In this document: positions 8,396-16,346 of the stretch, piece by piece
How positions within the stretch are numbered: the stretch's first letter is position 1
Layout: each line of letters opens with the position of its first letter
NCBI RefSeq assembly: GCF_024756255.1
Contig: NZ_JANUHB010000003.1
Span: forward strand, 124,001 to 188,000
Direction: 5' to 3'
DNA length: 64,000 nucleotides
Source: Massilia agilis
GTDB lineage: Bacteria > Pseudomonadota > Gammaproteobacteria > Burkholderiales > Burkholderiaceae_D
Made by a program: the position numbers and the translations under genes
The notes under the pieces: generated by a model
Database searches by the model: none
The model's input: only the letters and a program-made list of their open reading frames with translations
Told to the model about the DNA's origin: nothing

Positions 8396-9736
8396 ATGGC
8401 CGATCCAGCAGCCCGCATCCTCATCCTCGACGACGACGCCGACGTCGCCTACGCCGCGCAGTTGCTGCTGCGACGCCGCTACGGCGCAGTCACGAGCCTG
8501 GGCGACCCTGCCGGGTTGGCCGCCGCGCTGGCAGCGGGCGCGCCGGACGTGGTGCTGCTCGACTTTAATTTCGCGCCGGGCCGCATCGACGGCGCGGAAG
8601 GGCTGGCGGTGCTGGACCGCCTGCGCGCGCTGCCGCGCCCGCCGGCGGTCATCGCCCTTACCGCGTATGCCGACGTGCCGCTGGCGGTGGAGGCGCTCAA
8701 GCGCGGCGCCTGCGACTTCATCACCAAGCCGTGGGATAACGCGCGCCTCGTGGCCGCCATCGAGAGTGCGCTGGCGCGGCGCGGCGCCGGCGCGTCGTGC
8801 GCGGTGCCGGAGTTGATGGGCGATTCGGCGGCCATGCGCGAAGTGAAGGCGATGATCGCCAGCGTTGCGCCGACCGAGGCCAATGTGATGATCCTGGGCG
8901 AGAACGGCGTGGGCAAGGAGCTGGTTGCGCGCGCCATCCACGGCGCATCCCGGCGCGCCGGCCAGGCCTTCCTGGCCGTGGACATGGGCGCGCTGCCCGA
9001 GGCCACCTTCGAGAGCGAGCTGTTCGGCCATCGCAAGGGCTCGTTCACGGACGCCAAAGAAAACCGCGCCGGCCGCTTCCAGGCCGCACGCGGCGGTTCG
9101 CTGTTCCTTGACGAGATCGGCAACATGCCGCTCGCCGCGCAGGCCAAACTCCTGAATGTGCTGGAGCGGCGCGAAGTGACCCCGCTCGGCGCCGACCGCG
9201 CCGAGCCGGTCGACGTGCGCATCGTCAGCGCCACCAACCTGGACGAAGCCAGGCTGTTCGACCCCGCCGTGTTCCGGCCCGACCTGCTGTTCCGGCTGAA
9301 CACCATCGTGATCCGTGTCGCGCCCTTGCGCGAGCGGCGCGAGGACATCCCTGCGCTGCTGCGGCACTACCTTGCGTTGTACGAGCAGCAGTACCAGCGG
9401 CCGGCGCGCACGCTGTCCGCCGGGGCGCTGGAACGGCTGTGCGCCTGGCCCTGGCCCGGCAACGTGCGCGCGCTGCGCCACGCGTGCGAGCGGGCGGCCA
9501 TCCTGGGCGCGCAAGAACAGTACCAGTTCGGCGATTTCGGCCTGGGACCGGCCGCGGCGGCGCCGCCTGCGGCCACCGGCGCCCCGCTCGCGCCGCAGCT
9601 TGCGCTTGGCCGGCTCGAGCGCGAGGCGATCGCCGCCGCCCTGCAGCAGGCCGGGGGCAACATCAGCCAGGCGGCGCGGCTCTTGGGCGTCTCGCGCGCC
9701 GCGCTGTACCGCAAGCTGGACAAGCATGGGATCTGA
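8396..9736 (+). CDS. Sigma-54-dependent response regulator (NtrC family)
   Basis: The 446-residue protein has the three-domain NtrC layout. A receiver domain occupies about residues 1-120, with the phospho-acceptor Asp in VVLLDFNF and Lys in FITKPW. The AAA+ sigma-54 activation domain (about 140-365) shows Walker A GENGVGKE, SELFGHRKGSFTDA, Walker B GSLFLDEIG and the sensor motif RPDLLFRLN. A Fis helix-turn-helix ends the protein (ISQAARLLGVSRAALYRKL). The sigma-54-contacting GAFTGA loop reads GSFTDA, a variant. The gene overlaps the kinase gene by 11 bp and is divergent from the efflux operon, whose promoter and enhancer sites it very likely controls. A TAGAAT -10-like hexamer at 8358-8363 may belong to its own promoter. 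Confidence 0.93.
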   Translation: MADPAARILILDDDADVAYAAQLLLRRRYGAVTSLGDPAGLAAALAAGAPDVVLLDFNFAPGRIDGAEGLAVLDRLRALPRPPAVIALTAYADVPLAVEALKRGACDFITKPWDNARLVAAIESALARRGAGASCAVPELMGDSAAMREVKAMIASVAPTEANVMILGENGVGKELVARAIHGASRRAGQAFLAVDMGALPEATFESELFGHRKGSFTDAKENRAGRFQAARGGSLFLDEIGNMPLAAQAKLLNVLERREVTPLGADRAEPVDVRIVSATNLDEARLFDPAVFRPDLLFRLNTIVIRVAPLRERREDIPALLRHYLALYEQQYQRPARTLSAGALERLCAWPWPGNVRALRHACERAAILGAQEQYQFGDFGLGPAAAAPPAATGAPLAPQLALGRLEREAIAAALQQAGGNISQAARLLGVSRAALYRKLDKHGI

Positions 9737-10961
9737 GCGAGGCGCCGCTGCGGCCTTCACGCTTGCCCTCGCGGGCATGCTGGTGGCCGCGTTTGGCGCT
9801 GGCGCCCTGGCCGGCTCGCCCCGGTTGCAGGTGCTGTGCGCGCTGGCCGTGCTGGCGCTGCTGGCCGCGTTGTGGCGCAGCCTGCGCGCCATGCTGCGCC
9901 AGTCGCGCGGGCCCATCATCGAAAGCGCCAATGCGATGGCGCCGGACCAGCGGCGCCTGCTCGATGCCGCCCAGGCGGTGGAGGCGCGGCTCGAGCACGC
10001 GCCGATCGCGCTGTTCAGGATCGACGGCGCCGGCGGCGAGGGCGCGGTCGTGCCGCTTAACGCCAACGCGCGCAAACTGGTAGCGCCCGGGCGCGCCGTC
10101 GATCCGGCCGGCCTGTACCGCCTCATCGCCGCGCAGCAGGTTCACCGGCGCGGCATGATCGGTTTCGACACCGAGCGCGGCACCGAACGAGCACTGGTGT
10201 CGGTGAGCGCACTGACCCTGCAGGGCAAGGCGCAGCGCCTGGCCGCGCTGATGCCGGTGGAAAGCGAACTCGAAGCCGAGGCGCTCAATGCGTGGCGCCA
10301 GCTGGTGCACGTGCTCACGCACGAGATCATGAATTCCCTCACCCCCGTGGCCTCGCTGTCGCGCACCGCGCGCGAGCTGCTCGGCGAAGACGGTTCCAGC
10401 GTGCCGGCGGACGCGCGCGCGGACCTGGCCATGGCGCTGGACGCGATCGGCCGCCGCGCCGACAGCCTGGTGCAGTTCGTCGGCAGCTACCGCAGCCTGT
10501 CCAACGTGCCCGAGCCGCGGCCGGAGCGCGTGGTCCTGCTTGTGCTGTTCGAACGGGTCGCCGCGCTGGTGCGCCCGGACTGGCAGGCACGCGGCGGCCG
10601 GATCGAGTTCGCGGTGCAGCCCCCAACGCTGGAGCTGGTGGTCGACCCCGGCCAGCTGGAGCAGGCGCTCATCAACCTGCTCAAGAACGCGGCCGATGCG
10701 ACCGCCCAGGTGGCGGCGCCGATCGCCAGCGTGTCCGCCCGGCTTGTGCGCGGCGGGCGGCTGCAGATCGAGGTGGCGGATAACGGCAGCGGTGTGCCGC
10801 CGGAACTGGTCACGCACATCTTTACCCCGTTCTTCACGACCAGGAAGCACGGCAGCGGCATCGGGCTGGCGATGGTGCGCCAGCTCGTGCACGGCAATGG
10901 GGGAACCGTGCGTTATGCGCGCTCGCTTGGCAGCGGCGCGCGCTTCATGATCACGTTCTGA
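9726..10961 (+). CDS. Sensor histidine kinase, partner of the sigma-54 regulator
   Basis: The 411-residue protein starts inside the end of the regulator gene (ATG at 9726, 11-bp overlap), so the two are translationally coupled. Two membrane helices lie near residues 9-50, joined by a very short loop, so there is almost no periplasmic sensor domain. A PAS-like region follows (about 75-170), then the HisKA box LTHEIMNSLTPVASLSRT with the phospho-accepting His. The ATPase domain has N-box LINLLKNAADA, G1 VADNGSGVP, F-box FTPFFTTRK and G2 GSGIGLAMV. The short loop suggests sensing in or at the membrane, for example of envelope damage or the efflux substrate. This is an inference. Confidence 0.92.
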   Translation: MGSERGAAAAFTLALAGMLVAAFGAGALAGSPRLQVLCALAVLALLAALWRSLRAMLRQSRGPIIESANAMAPDQRRLLDAAQAVEARLEHAPIALFRIDGAGGEGAVVPLNANARKLVAPGRAVDPAGLYRLIAAQQVHRRGMIGFDTERGTERALVSVSALTLQGKAQRLAALMPVESELEAEALNAWRQLVHVLTHEIMNSLTPVASLSRTARELLGEDGSSVPADARADLAMALDAIGRRADSLVQFVGSYRSLSNVPEPRPERVVLLVLFERVAALVRPDWQARGGRIEFAVQPPTLELVVDPGQLEQALINLLKNAADATAQVAAPIASVSARLVRGGRLQIEVADNGSGVPPELVTHIFTPFFTTRKHGSGIGLAMVRQLVHGNGGTVRYARSLGSGARFMITF

Positions 10962-10973
10962 GCCGCGCGCCGG

Positions 10974-11780
10974 TTACGGCAGCAGGATCGACAGCTCCTG
11001 CGCACCCTTGAGCAGCACCGGCAGGAACAGGTCGAGCATCTTGCGGTTCGACACCCGCGCCGCGTGCGCGCCGACGTTGAGCGCGGCCAGCACAGTGCCG
11101 CTGGCGCCGCGCACCGGCACCGCGATCGAGCGCAGGCCGACTTCGAGCTCTTCCTCGACCATCGCGTAACCCTGTTCGCGTACCCCGGCCAGGATCTCGC
11201 GCAGGCGCGCCTGCGACACCACCGTGCGCTCGGTCATCGCCTTGAGCGGCACGCGCTCGAAGTAGGCGTCCAGCTGCTCGGGCGGCAGGTGTGCCAGCAG
11301 CACGCGCCCCAGCGAGGTGCAGTAGGCCGGCAGCCGGCTGCCGGTGGTGAGCGACACCGACATGATGCGCGAGGCCGCCGAACGGCCCACATACAGCACC
11401 TCGTCGTCCTGCAACACCGCGAGCGAACATGATTCGCTGAGCGTGCGGCTGACCTGGTTCAGGTAGGGGTGGGCCGAGACCGTGAGCGGCGTCGAGGACA
11501 AGTAGGAGTAGCCGAGCGTGAGCACCTTGGGCTTGAGCGCGTAGTGATTGCCGTCCGCCTCGGCGTAGCCCAGTTCCATCAGGGTGTGCAGGCAGCGCCG
11601 CACCGAGGCCCGCGGAATGCCCGTGCGGTGGCTGATCTGCGCCATCGTCAGGCTGCGGCGCTGGTCGCTGAAGGCCTGCAGCACCGCCAGCCCGCGCGCC
11701 AGCGAGGTCATGAAGTTGGGGTCGCTGTGCGGCTGCTCGTCCTCGGCCTTGCCGTCGGTGCTGGGATCTCCGCTGTTCAT
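10974..11780 (-). CDS. pcaR: IclR-family regulator PcaR of the beta-ketoadipate pathway
   Basis: The 268-residue protein has an N-terminal winged helix (about residues 20-85; MTSLARGLAVLQAF, then TGIPRASVRRCLHTLMELGY) and a C-terminal IclR effector domain (RLPAYCTSLGRVLLA, then VEEELEVGLRSIAVPVR). Both the HTH segment and the effector core resemble Pseudomonas PcaR, which activates pca genes in response to beta-ketoadipate. The start at 11780 follows a strong GAGGAG site; an upstream extension to 11882 would overlap the operator. The gene is divergent from pcaI-pcaJ, with PcaR-box-like sequences in the spacer. Function in this organism is inferred from family and context. Confidence 0.85.
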   Translation of the reverse strand: MNSGDPSTDGKAEDEQPHSDPNFMTSLARGLAVLQAFSDQRRSLTMAQISHRTGIPRASVRRCLHTLMELGYAEADGNHYALKPKVLTLGYSYLSSTPLTVSAHPYLNQVSRTLSESCSLAVLQDDEVLYVGRSAASRIMSVSLTTGSRLPAYCTSLGRVLLAHLPPEQLDAYFERVPLKAMTERTVVSQARLREILAGVREQGYAMVEEELEVGLRSIAVPVRGASGTVLAALNVGAHAARVSNRKMLDLFLPVLLKGAQELSILLP

Positions 11781-11811
11781 ATTCTCCTCAGAAATCAAAC
11801 TGTCAAATTGC

Positions 11812-11826
11812 GTTCGACAATCGAAC
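11812..11826. promoter_or_regulatory. PcaR-box-like operator near pcaR
   Basis: GTTCG-ACAAT-CGAAC is a perfect 5-bp inverted repeat. It resembles the GTTCGATAATCGCAC site that I recall for Pseudomonas PcaR. It lies 32 bp upstream of the pcaR start codon, so autoregulation is likely. Confidence 0.65.
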
Positions 11827-11890
11827 ACAATTTGTTGCGTCCGTCTTGACGCTTCAATCGTACGGCTTCTAAACTTTGGCACAAATGGTT

Positions 11891-11921
11891 CTGCGATCGA
11901 ACAATAGTGCGATCACCGAAC
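11891..11921. promoter_or_regulatory. PcaR-box-like operator upstream of pcaI
   Basis: The minus-strand reading of 11907-11921 is GTTCGGTGATCGCAC, two mismatches from the recalled PcaR box. A second half-site-rich copy, GTTCGATCGCAG, lies at 11891-11902 on the minus strand. The pair sits 60-90 bp before the pcaI start. Confidence 0.65.
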
Positions 11922-11981
11922 AGTGTCAACAGACGTCCCGCCCCACAGCATGACTGCGCGCCGCGGGGCGGGAGGTCTCCA

Positions 11982-12650
11982 GTGATTAACAAGCTATCCC
12001 CGTCGCTCGAAGCGGCGGTCGCCGGCGTGCATGACGGCGCCACCGTGCTGATCGGCGGTTTCGGCACCGCCGGCCAGCCGGCCGAGCTCATCGACGCCCT
12101 GATCGCCCAGGGCGCCCGCGATCTCACCATCGTCAACAACAACGCCGGCAACGGCGAGACGGGCCTGGCCGCGCTGCTCAAGGCGCGCCGCGTGCGCAAG
12201 ATCATCTGCTCGTTCCCGCGCCAGGCCGATTCGCAGGTGTTCGATGCGCTGTACCGCGCCGGCGAGGTCGAGCTGGAACTGACCCCGCAGGGTAACCTGG
12301 CCGAGCGCATCCGCGCCGCCGGCGCCGGCATCGGCGGCTTTTTCACGCCCACCGGCTACGGCACCCGCCTGGCCGAGGGCAAGGAGACCCGCGTCATCGA
12401 CGGCAAGCACTATGTGTTCGAGACCCCGATCCACGCCGACTTCGCGCTCATCAAGGCGCATCGCGGCGACCGCTGGGGCAACCTCACCTACCGCAAGACC
12501 GCCCGCAACTTCGGGCCGATCATGGCCATGGCCGCGCGCTGCGCGATCGCGCAGGTGAACGAGGTGGTGGAACTGGGCCAGCTCGATCCCGAGGCGATCG
12601 TCACCCCGGGCATCTTCGTGCAGCGCGTGGTGCTGCAGGGAGGGGCATGA
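11982..12650 (+). CDS. pcaI: 3-oxoadipate CoA-transferase subunit A
   Basis: The 222-residue alpha subunit of a class I CoA-transferase has the CoA-binding GGFGTAGQPAELIDALI near residue 25 and a TPTGYGT segment near residue 115. With PcaJ it moves CoA from succinyl-CoA to beta-ketoadipate in the cytoplasm. I chose GTG at 11982 because GGGAGG lies just upstream and the protein then matches the family start; an in-frame ATG at 11907 has no ribosome site and lies in the operator. The stop overlaps the pcaJ start by 4 bp. The pcaR neighbour supports the beta-ketoadipate assignment over acetoacetate CoA-transferase. Confidence 0.9.
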   Translation: MINKLSPSLEAAVAGVHDGATVLIGGFGTAGQPAELIDALIAQGARDLTIVNNNAGNGETGLAALLKARRVRKIICSFPRQADSQVFDALYRAGEVELELTPQGNLAERIRAAGAGIGGFFTPTGYGTRLAEGKETRVIDGKHYVFETPIHADFALIKAHRGDRWGNLTYRKTARNFGPIMAMAARCAIAQVNEVVELGQLDPEAIVTPGIFVQRVVLQGGA

Positions 12651-13294
12651 TGCAGCGCCTGACCCGCGACCAGATTGCCGAGCGCGTGGCGCGCGACATC
12701 CCCGAAGGCGCCTACGTCAACCTGGGCATCGGCCTGCCGACCATGGTGACGAAGCACCTGCCGCCTGGCCTGGACATCTTCCTGCACAGCGAGAACGGCC
12801 TGCTCGGCATGGGCCCGCCGCCTGCGCCGGGAGACGAGGACGAGGACCTGATCAACGCCGGCAAGCAGCCGGTGACGCTGCTGCCCGGCGGCGCCTACTT
12901 CCACCACGCCGATTCGTTCGCGATGATGCGCGGCGGGCACCTGGACATCTGCGTGCTGGGGGCCTTCCAGGTCTCAAGCCAGGGTGACCTGGCCAACTGG
13001 CACACCGGCGCGCCGGACGCGATTCCGGCGGTGGGCGGCGCCATGGACCTGGCGATCGGCGCCAAGCGCGTGTTCGTGATGATGGAGCACCTGACCAAGG
13101 ACGGCGCCAGCAAGATCGTCCCGCAGTGCTCCTACCCGCTGACCGGCGTGGGCTGCGTGAGCCGCATCTACACCGACCTGGCGGTGATCGACGTGACCGC
13201 GCATGGCCTGGTGGTGCGCGAGATGGTCGAGGGCCTGGACCTGGACGAACTGCAGCGCATGACCGGCGTGCCGCTCGCCTATGAAGCTTTGTAA
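12647..13294 (+). CDS. pcaJ: 3-oxoadipate CoA-transferase subunit B
   Basis: The 215-residue beta subunit carries the catalytic glutamate in the [10 protein letters not shown] motif (about residue 50), which forms the enzyme-CoA thioester during transfer. VNLGIGLPT and [15 protein letters not shown]-type segments are also typical (here [11 protein letters not shown]). The ATG overlaps the pcaI stop (ATGATG arrangement, with a second ATG at 12650), which couples translation of the two subunits. Length and order are standard. A structured spacer with two strong hairpins follows before the transporter gene. Confidence 0.92.
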   Translation: MMQRLTRDQIAERVARDIPEGAYVNLGIGLPTMVTKHLPPGLDIFLHSENGLLGMGPPPAPGDEDEDLINAGKQPVTLLPGGAYFHHADSFAMMRGGHLDICVLGAFQVSSQGDLANWHTGAPDAIPAVGGAMDLAIGAKRVFVMMEHLTKDGASKIVPQCSYPLTGVGCVSRIYTDLAVIDVTAHGLVVREMVEGLDLDELQRMTGVPLAYEAL

Positions 13295-13300
13295 GACATT

Positions 13301-13392
13301 GCAGCGCGCTGGCCAAGGCCGCGCGCTGCGCCCGATGTGTGCGGGCGTTGGGCCGGGGATCGCAACGATCCCCGAACGGGCCTGACGCCCGC
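13301..13392 (+). promoter_or_regulatory. Two strong hairpins between pcaJ and the transporter gene
   Basis: Hairpin one: GCAGCGCGC at 13301-13309 pairs with GCGCGCTGC at 13321-13329, with an inner GGCC-AA-GGCC. Hairpin two: GCGGGCGT (13341-13348) pairs with ACGCCCGC (13385-13392), GGCC with GGCC, and GGGGATCG (13355-13362) with CGATCCCC (13366-13373). Neither has a T-tract. They may stabilise or process the pca mRNA, or weaken read-through. Confidence 0.55.
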
Positions 13393-13428
13393 CTCGACAT
13401 TTTTCAAAACAAGTATCCGGAGACAGGA

Positions 13429-14730
13429 ATGGCAAGGCAAGACACTACCCCCCAGAAAACCACGCAGGAGCTCACGCCCGCGCAGCGCGTGTTTGCGATC
13501 GTCGGCGCATCGTCGGGCAACCTGGTCGAGTGGTTCGACTTCTACATCTACTCGTTCTGCGCGCTGTACTTCTCGTCGCAGTTCTTCCCCAAGGGCGACC
13601 CGACCTCGCAGCTGCTCAACACCGCCGGCATCTTCGCGGCCGGCTTCCTGATGCGTCCCGTCGGCGGCTGGCTGTTCGGCCGCATCGGCGACCGCTACGG
13701 ACGCCGTAAGTCGATGCTGATCTCGGTGCTGATGATGTGCGGCGGTTCGCTGCTCATCGCCGTGCTGCCGACCTACAACCAGATCGGCAACGCGGCGCCG
13801 CTGCTGCTGCTGATCGCGCGCCTGTTCCAGGGCCTGTCGGTGGGCGGCGAATACGGCACCAGCGCGACCTACATGTCCGAGGTCGCCCAGTCCGGCAAGA
13901 AGGGCTTCTACGCGTCGTTCCAGTACGTGACGCTGATCGGCGGCCAGCTGGTGGCGCTGCTGGTGCTGGTGACCCTGCAGCAGATCCTGACCGAGGCCGA
14001 GCTCAAGGCCTTTGGCTGGCGCATCCCGTTCGCGATCGGCGCGGCCACCGCGGTGGTCTCGCTGTACCTGCGCAGCTCGCTGCATGAAACCACCACCGAA
14101 GAGACGCGCAAGAGCAAAGGCGCCGGCCGCATCAGCACGCTGCTGCAGCACAAGCGCGCGTTCGTCACCGTGCTCGGCTTTACCGCCGGCGGCTCGCTGA
14201 TCTTCTACGCGTTCACCACCTACATGCAAAAGTACCTGGTCAACACGGTGGGCATGACCAAGGAAACCGCGAGCGCCACGATGACCGTCGCGCTGCTGGC
14301 GTACGCCGCCATGCAGCCGCTGTTCGGGCTGCTGTCCGACCGCATCGGCCGCCGCGCGTCCATGCTGTGGTTCGGCGGCCTGGCCACCGTCTGCACCGCG
14401 CCGATCTTCTTCGCGCTGCGCGGCGTGCAGAGCCCGGTCACCGCTTGCCTGCTCATCATCGGCGCGCTGGCGATCGTCAGCCTGTACACCTCGATCAGCG
14501 GCCTGATCAAGGCCGAGATGTTCCCGATCGAAGTGCGCGCGCTGGGCGTGGGCCTGTCGTACGCGGTCGCCAACGCGATCTTCGGCGGCTCGGCCGAGTA
14601 CGTGGCGCTGTGGTTCAAGTCGGCCGGCATGGAACAGAACTTCTACTGGTACGTGAGCGGCATGTGCGCGCTGGCCTTCGTGGTCGCGTTCAAGATGCCG
14701 GACCCGGGCAAGTCGGGCCTGCTCAAGTAA
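13429..14730 (+). CDS. MHS-family MFS dicarboxylate/beta-ketoadipate transporter (KgtP/PcaT-like)
   Basis: The 433-residue protein has 12 predicted membrane helices and the metabolite:H+ symporter signature: [15 protein letters not shown] in helix 1, [15 protein letters not shown] in the 2-3 loop and [17 protein letters not shown] in helix 4. It most resembles alpha-ketoglutarate permease KgtP and the PcaT beta-ketoadipate transporter. The start at 13429 has GGAGACAGGA in front of it; an open frame from 13339 runs through the hairpins and is rejected. Being third behind pcaIJ under PcaR suggests that it imports beta-ketoadipate or a related dicarboxylate. The exact substrate is inferred. Confidence 0.9.
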   Translation: MARQDTTPQKTTQELTPAQRVFAIVGASSGNLVEWFDFYIYSFCALYFSSQFFPKGDPTSQLLNTAGIFAAGFLMRPVGGWLFGRIGDRYGRRKSMLISVLMMCGGSLLIAVLPTYNQIGNAAPLLLLIARLFQGLSVGGEYGTSATYMSEVAQSGKKGFYASFQYVTLIGGQLVALLVLVTLQQILTEAELKAFGWRIPFAIGAATAVVSLYLRSSLHETTTEETRKSKGAGRISTLLQHKRAFVTVLGFTAGGSLIFYAFTTYMQKYLVNTVGMTKETASATMTVALLAYAAMQPLFGLLSDRIGRRASMLWFGGLATVCTAPIFFALRGVQSPVTACLLIIGALAIVSLYTSISGLIKAEMFPIEVRALGVGLSYAVANAIFGGSAEYVALWFKSAGMEQNFYWYVSGMCALAFVVAFKMPDPGKSGLLK

Positions 14731-14770
14731 TCCCGCGGCGCCTGGGCGCGCCGGAAACGCTTCTCTCCTG

Positions 14771-14806
14771 CGGGTGCCGCCTTCGTGGTGGCGCCCGTTT
14801 TTTTTT
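14771..14806 (+). terminator. Intrinsic terminator after the pca operon
   Basis: CGGGTGCCGCC (14771-14781) pairs with GGTGGCGCCCG (14787-14797) over 11 bp with two G-T wobbles. The loop is TTCGT and nine T residues follow. This is a strong rho-independent terminator closing the pcaIJ-transporter unit. Confidence 0.92.
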
Positions 14807-14861
14807 GAACGTGCGATGATGGCGGCGCCGTCCGGTCTAAGGATGCAAGGAGGGGCTCGAC

Positions 14862-15785
14862 ATGCACATGATGGACGAATGGCCGGCGCTGCCGTACAGC
14901 CAGTGGCAGGACACGCTCGCAACCTTGCATTTGTGGACGCAGGTCGTTGGCAAGGTCAAGCTGGGCCTCATGCCGTGGACGAACCATTCCTGGCACGTCA
15001 CCTTGTTCCTCACCGCGCGCGGCTTGAGCACGCTGCCGCTGCCGTATGGCGTACGCAGCTTCCAGATCGATTTCGATTTCATCGAGCACGCCTTGCGCAT
15101 CGAGACCGCGGACGGGGCCACGCGCCTGCTGCCGCTGCGGCCGCAGCCGGTTGCGCATTTCTATCGCGACGTGCTGTTCACGCTCGACGAGCTCGGGCTG
15201 CCGGTGAAAATACGGCCGATGCCCAACGAGATCCCGGACGCGATTCCCTGCGACCAGGACCATGTGCACAGCGCTTACGACGGCGACTACGCCAACCGCT
15301 GCTGGCAGGCGATGCTGCATGCGCAGCGGGTGTTCGGGCGCTTTCGGGCCGGCTTTCGCGGCAAGTGCAGCCCGGTGCACTTCTTCTGGGGCAGCTTCGA
15401 CCTGGCCGTCACGCGCTTTTCGGGACGGCGCGCGCCCCCGCATCCCGGTGGCGTGCCGCATTTGCCGGACTGGGTCGCGCGCGAAGCCTATTCGCAGGAA
15501 GTGAGCAGCTGCGGCTTCTGGCCGGGCGGCCCTGCCTTGCCCGAGCCGGTGTTCTATTCGTACGCCTATCCGGAGCCGGCGGGCTTTGCCGATGCGGCGA
15601 TCGCACCGGCCGCCGCTTATTTCCACCCGCAGCTGCGCGAATTCGTGCTGCCCTACGAAGCGGTGCGCGAGGCGCCGTCACCCGACGACATGCTGATGGA
15701 GTTCTGCCAGAGCACCTATGAGGCTGCTGCCAACCTCGCCAAATGGAACCGTACGGAGCTGGAGACCGTGCCCGGTGGCGCCTGA
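14862..15785 (+). CDS. DUF5996-family protein
   Basis: The 307-residue soluble protein belongs to the DUF5996 family, judged by WPALPYSQWQDTLATLHLWTQVVGK at the start, the NHSWHVTLFLTARGL segment and the later SPVHFFWGSFDLAVTRFSGR block. The function of the family is not known. AGGAGGGGC lies ahead of the ATG. It has no signal peptide or membrane helix. It is flanked by the pca terminator on the left and a GTAGGGTGGGC-type repeat on the right, so it appears to be transcribed alone. Confidence 0.82.
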   Translation: MHMMDEWPALPYSQWQDTLATLHLWTQVVGKVKLGLMPWTNHSWHVTLFLTARGLSTLPLPYGVRSFQIDFDFIEHALRIETADGATRLLPLRPQPVAHFYRDVLFTLDELGLPVKIRPMPNEIPDAIPCDQDHVHSAYDGDYANRCWQAMLHAQRVFGRFRAGFRGKCSPVHFFWGSFDLAVTRFSGRRAPPHPGGVPHLPDWVAREAYSQEVSSCGFWPGGPALPEPVFYSYAYPEPAGFADAAIAPAAAYFHPQLREFVLPYEAVREAPSPDDMLMEFCQSTYEAAANLAKWNRTELETVPGGA

Positions 15786-15799
15786 TAGCGCGTGTGCGG

Positions 15800-15866
15800 C
15801 GTGGGCACAAGTGCCCACCCTACGCCAGGTGGTGCTCTTGTAGGGTGGGCTCTTGAGCCCACGCGG
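15800..15866. repeat. GTAGGGTGGGC-family intergenic repeat, copy 1
   Basis: Two back-to-back units are present: GTGGGC-ACAAGT-GCCCACCCTAC and its inverse GTAGGGTGGGC-TCTTGA-GCCCAC. Each can fold on itself, and the pair can fold as one. It lies between two convergent genes. Related copies are at 22402, 51627, 52971 and (degenerate) 55256. Confidence 0.85.
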
Positions 15867-15880
15867 CCACACCCCCCGCC

Positions 15881-16333
15881 TCAGCGCAGCATGTCGATGT
15901 GCATGATCCCGTCCTCGTCGTACGGTTCGGAGATCGTTTGGAAGCCGAAGCCCTGGTAGAACTTTTCGAGGTACTGCTGGGCGCCGATCTTGATGCGGTG
16001 GCCCGGATGCAGGCGCTCTGCGCATTCGATCCCGCGCGCCAGCAAAGCGCGCCCGGCGCCGGTGCCGCGCGCGGCCTGCGTGGTCAGCACCCGGCCGATC
16101 GACATCTCGTCGTACTTGACGCCCGGCGCCAGCACGCGCAGGTAGGCCGCCAGTTCACGCCTGCCATCGACCGTGCGCCAGCCAAGCAGGTGGTGCGCGC
16201 CGATGTCCAGGCCGTCGAAGTCGTTATAAAAGCACTGCTGTTCGAGCACGAACACCTGCTGGCGCTGCTCCAGCACCTCATACAGTTCCACGTTGGTCAG
16301 TTCGTGGAAGCTGCACCACTGCCATTCGATCAT
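15881..16333 (-). CDS. GNAT-family N-acetyltransferase (ElaA-like)
   Basis: The 150-residue protein starts IEWQWCSFHELTNVELYEVLEQRQQVFVLEQ, the ElaA-type N-terminus. Its acetyl-CoA loop is RGTGAGRALL, and it ends with the YQGFGFQTISEPYDEDGI motif typical of ElaA proteins. The acceptor substrate is unknown. The ATG at 16333 gives the family's normal length. It is last in a minus-strand series behind the deacetylase-like gene (13-bp gap), so the two may be co-transcribed; an acetyltransferase beside a deacetylase is suggestive but not proof of a joint function. Confidence 0.87.
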   Translation of the reverse strand: MIEWQWCSFHELTNVELYEVLEQRQQVFVLEQQCFYNDFDGLDIGAHHLLGWRTVDGRRELAAYLRVLAPGVKYDEMSIGRVLTTQAARGTGAGRALLARGIECAERLHPGHRIKIGAQQYLEKFYQGFGFQTISEPYDEDGIMHIDMLR

Positions 16334-16346
16334 GTGTTTTCCGTTG

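Noticed and set aside
8191-8424. Longer start for the HlyD-like adaptor at 8424
   Set aside because: It would put the consensus sigma-54 promoter inside the coding region and overlap the divergent regulator; GAGAAGG before 8190 supports the shorter form.
11781-11882. Longer PcaR starting at 11882
   Set aside because: The extra residues lack similarity to the family, include the operator, and a strong GAGGAG site precedes 11780.
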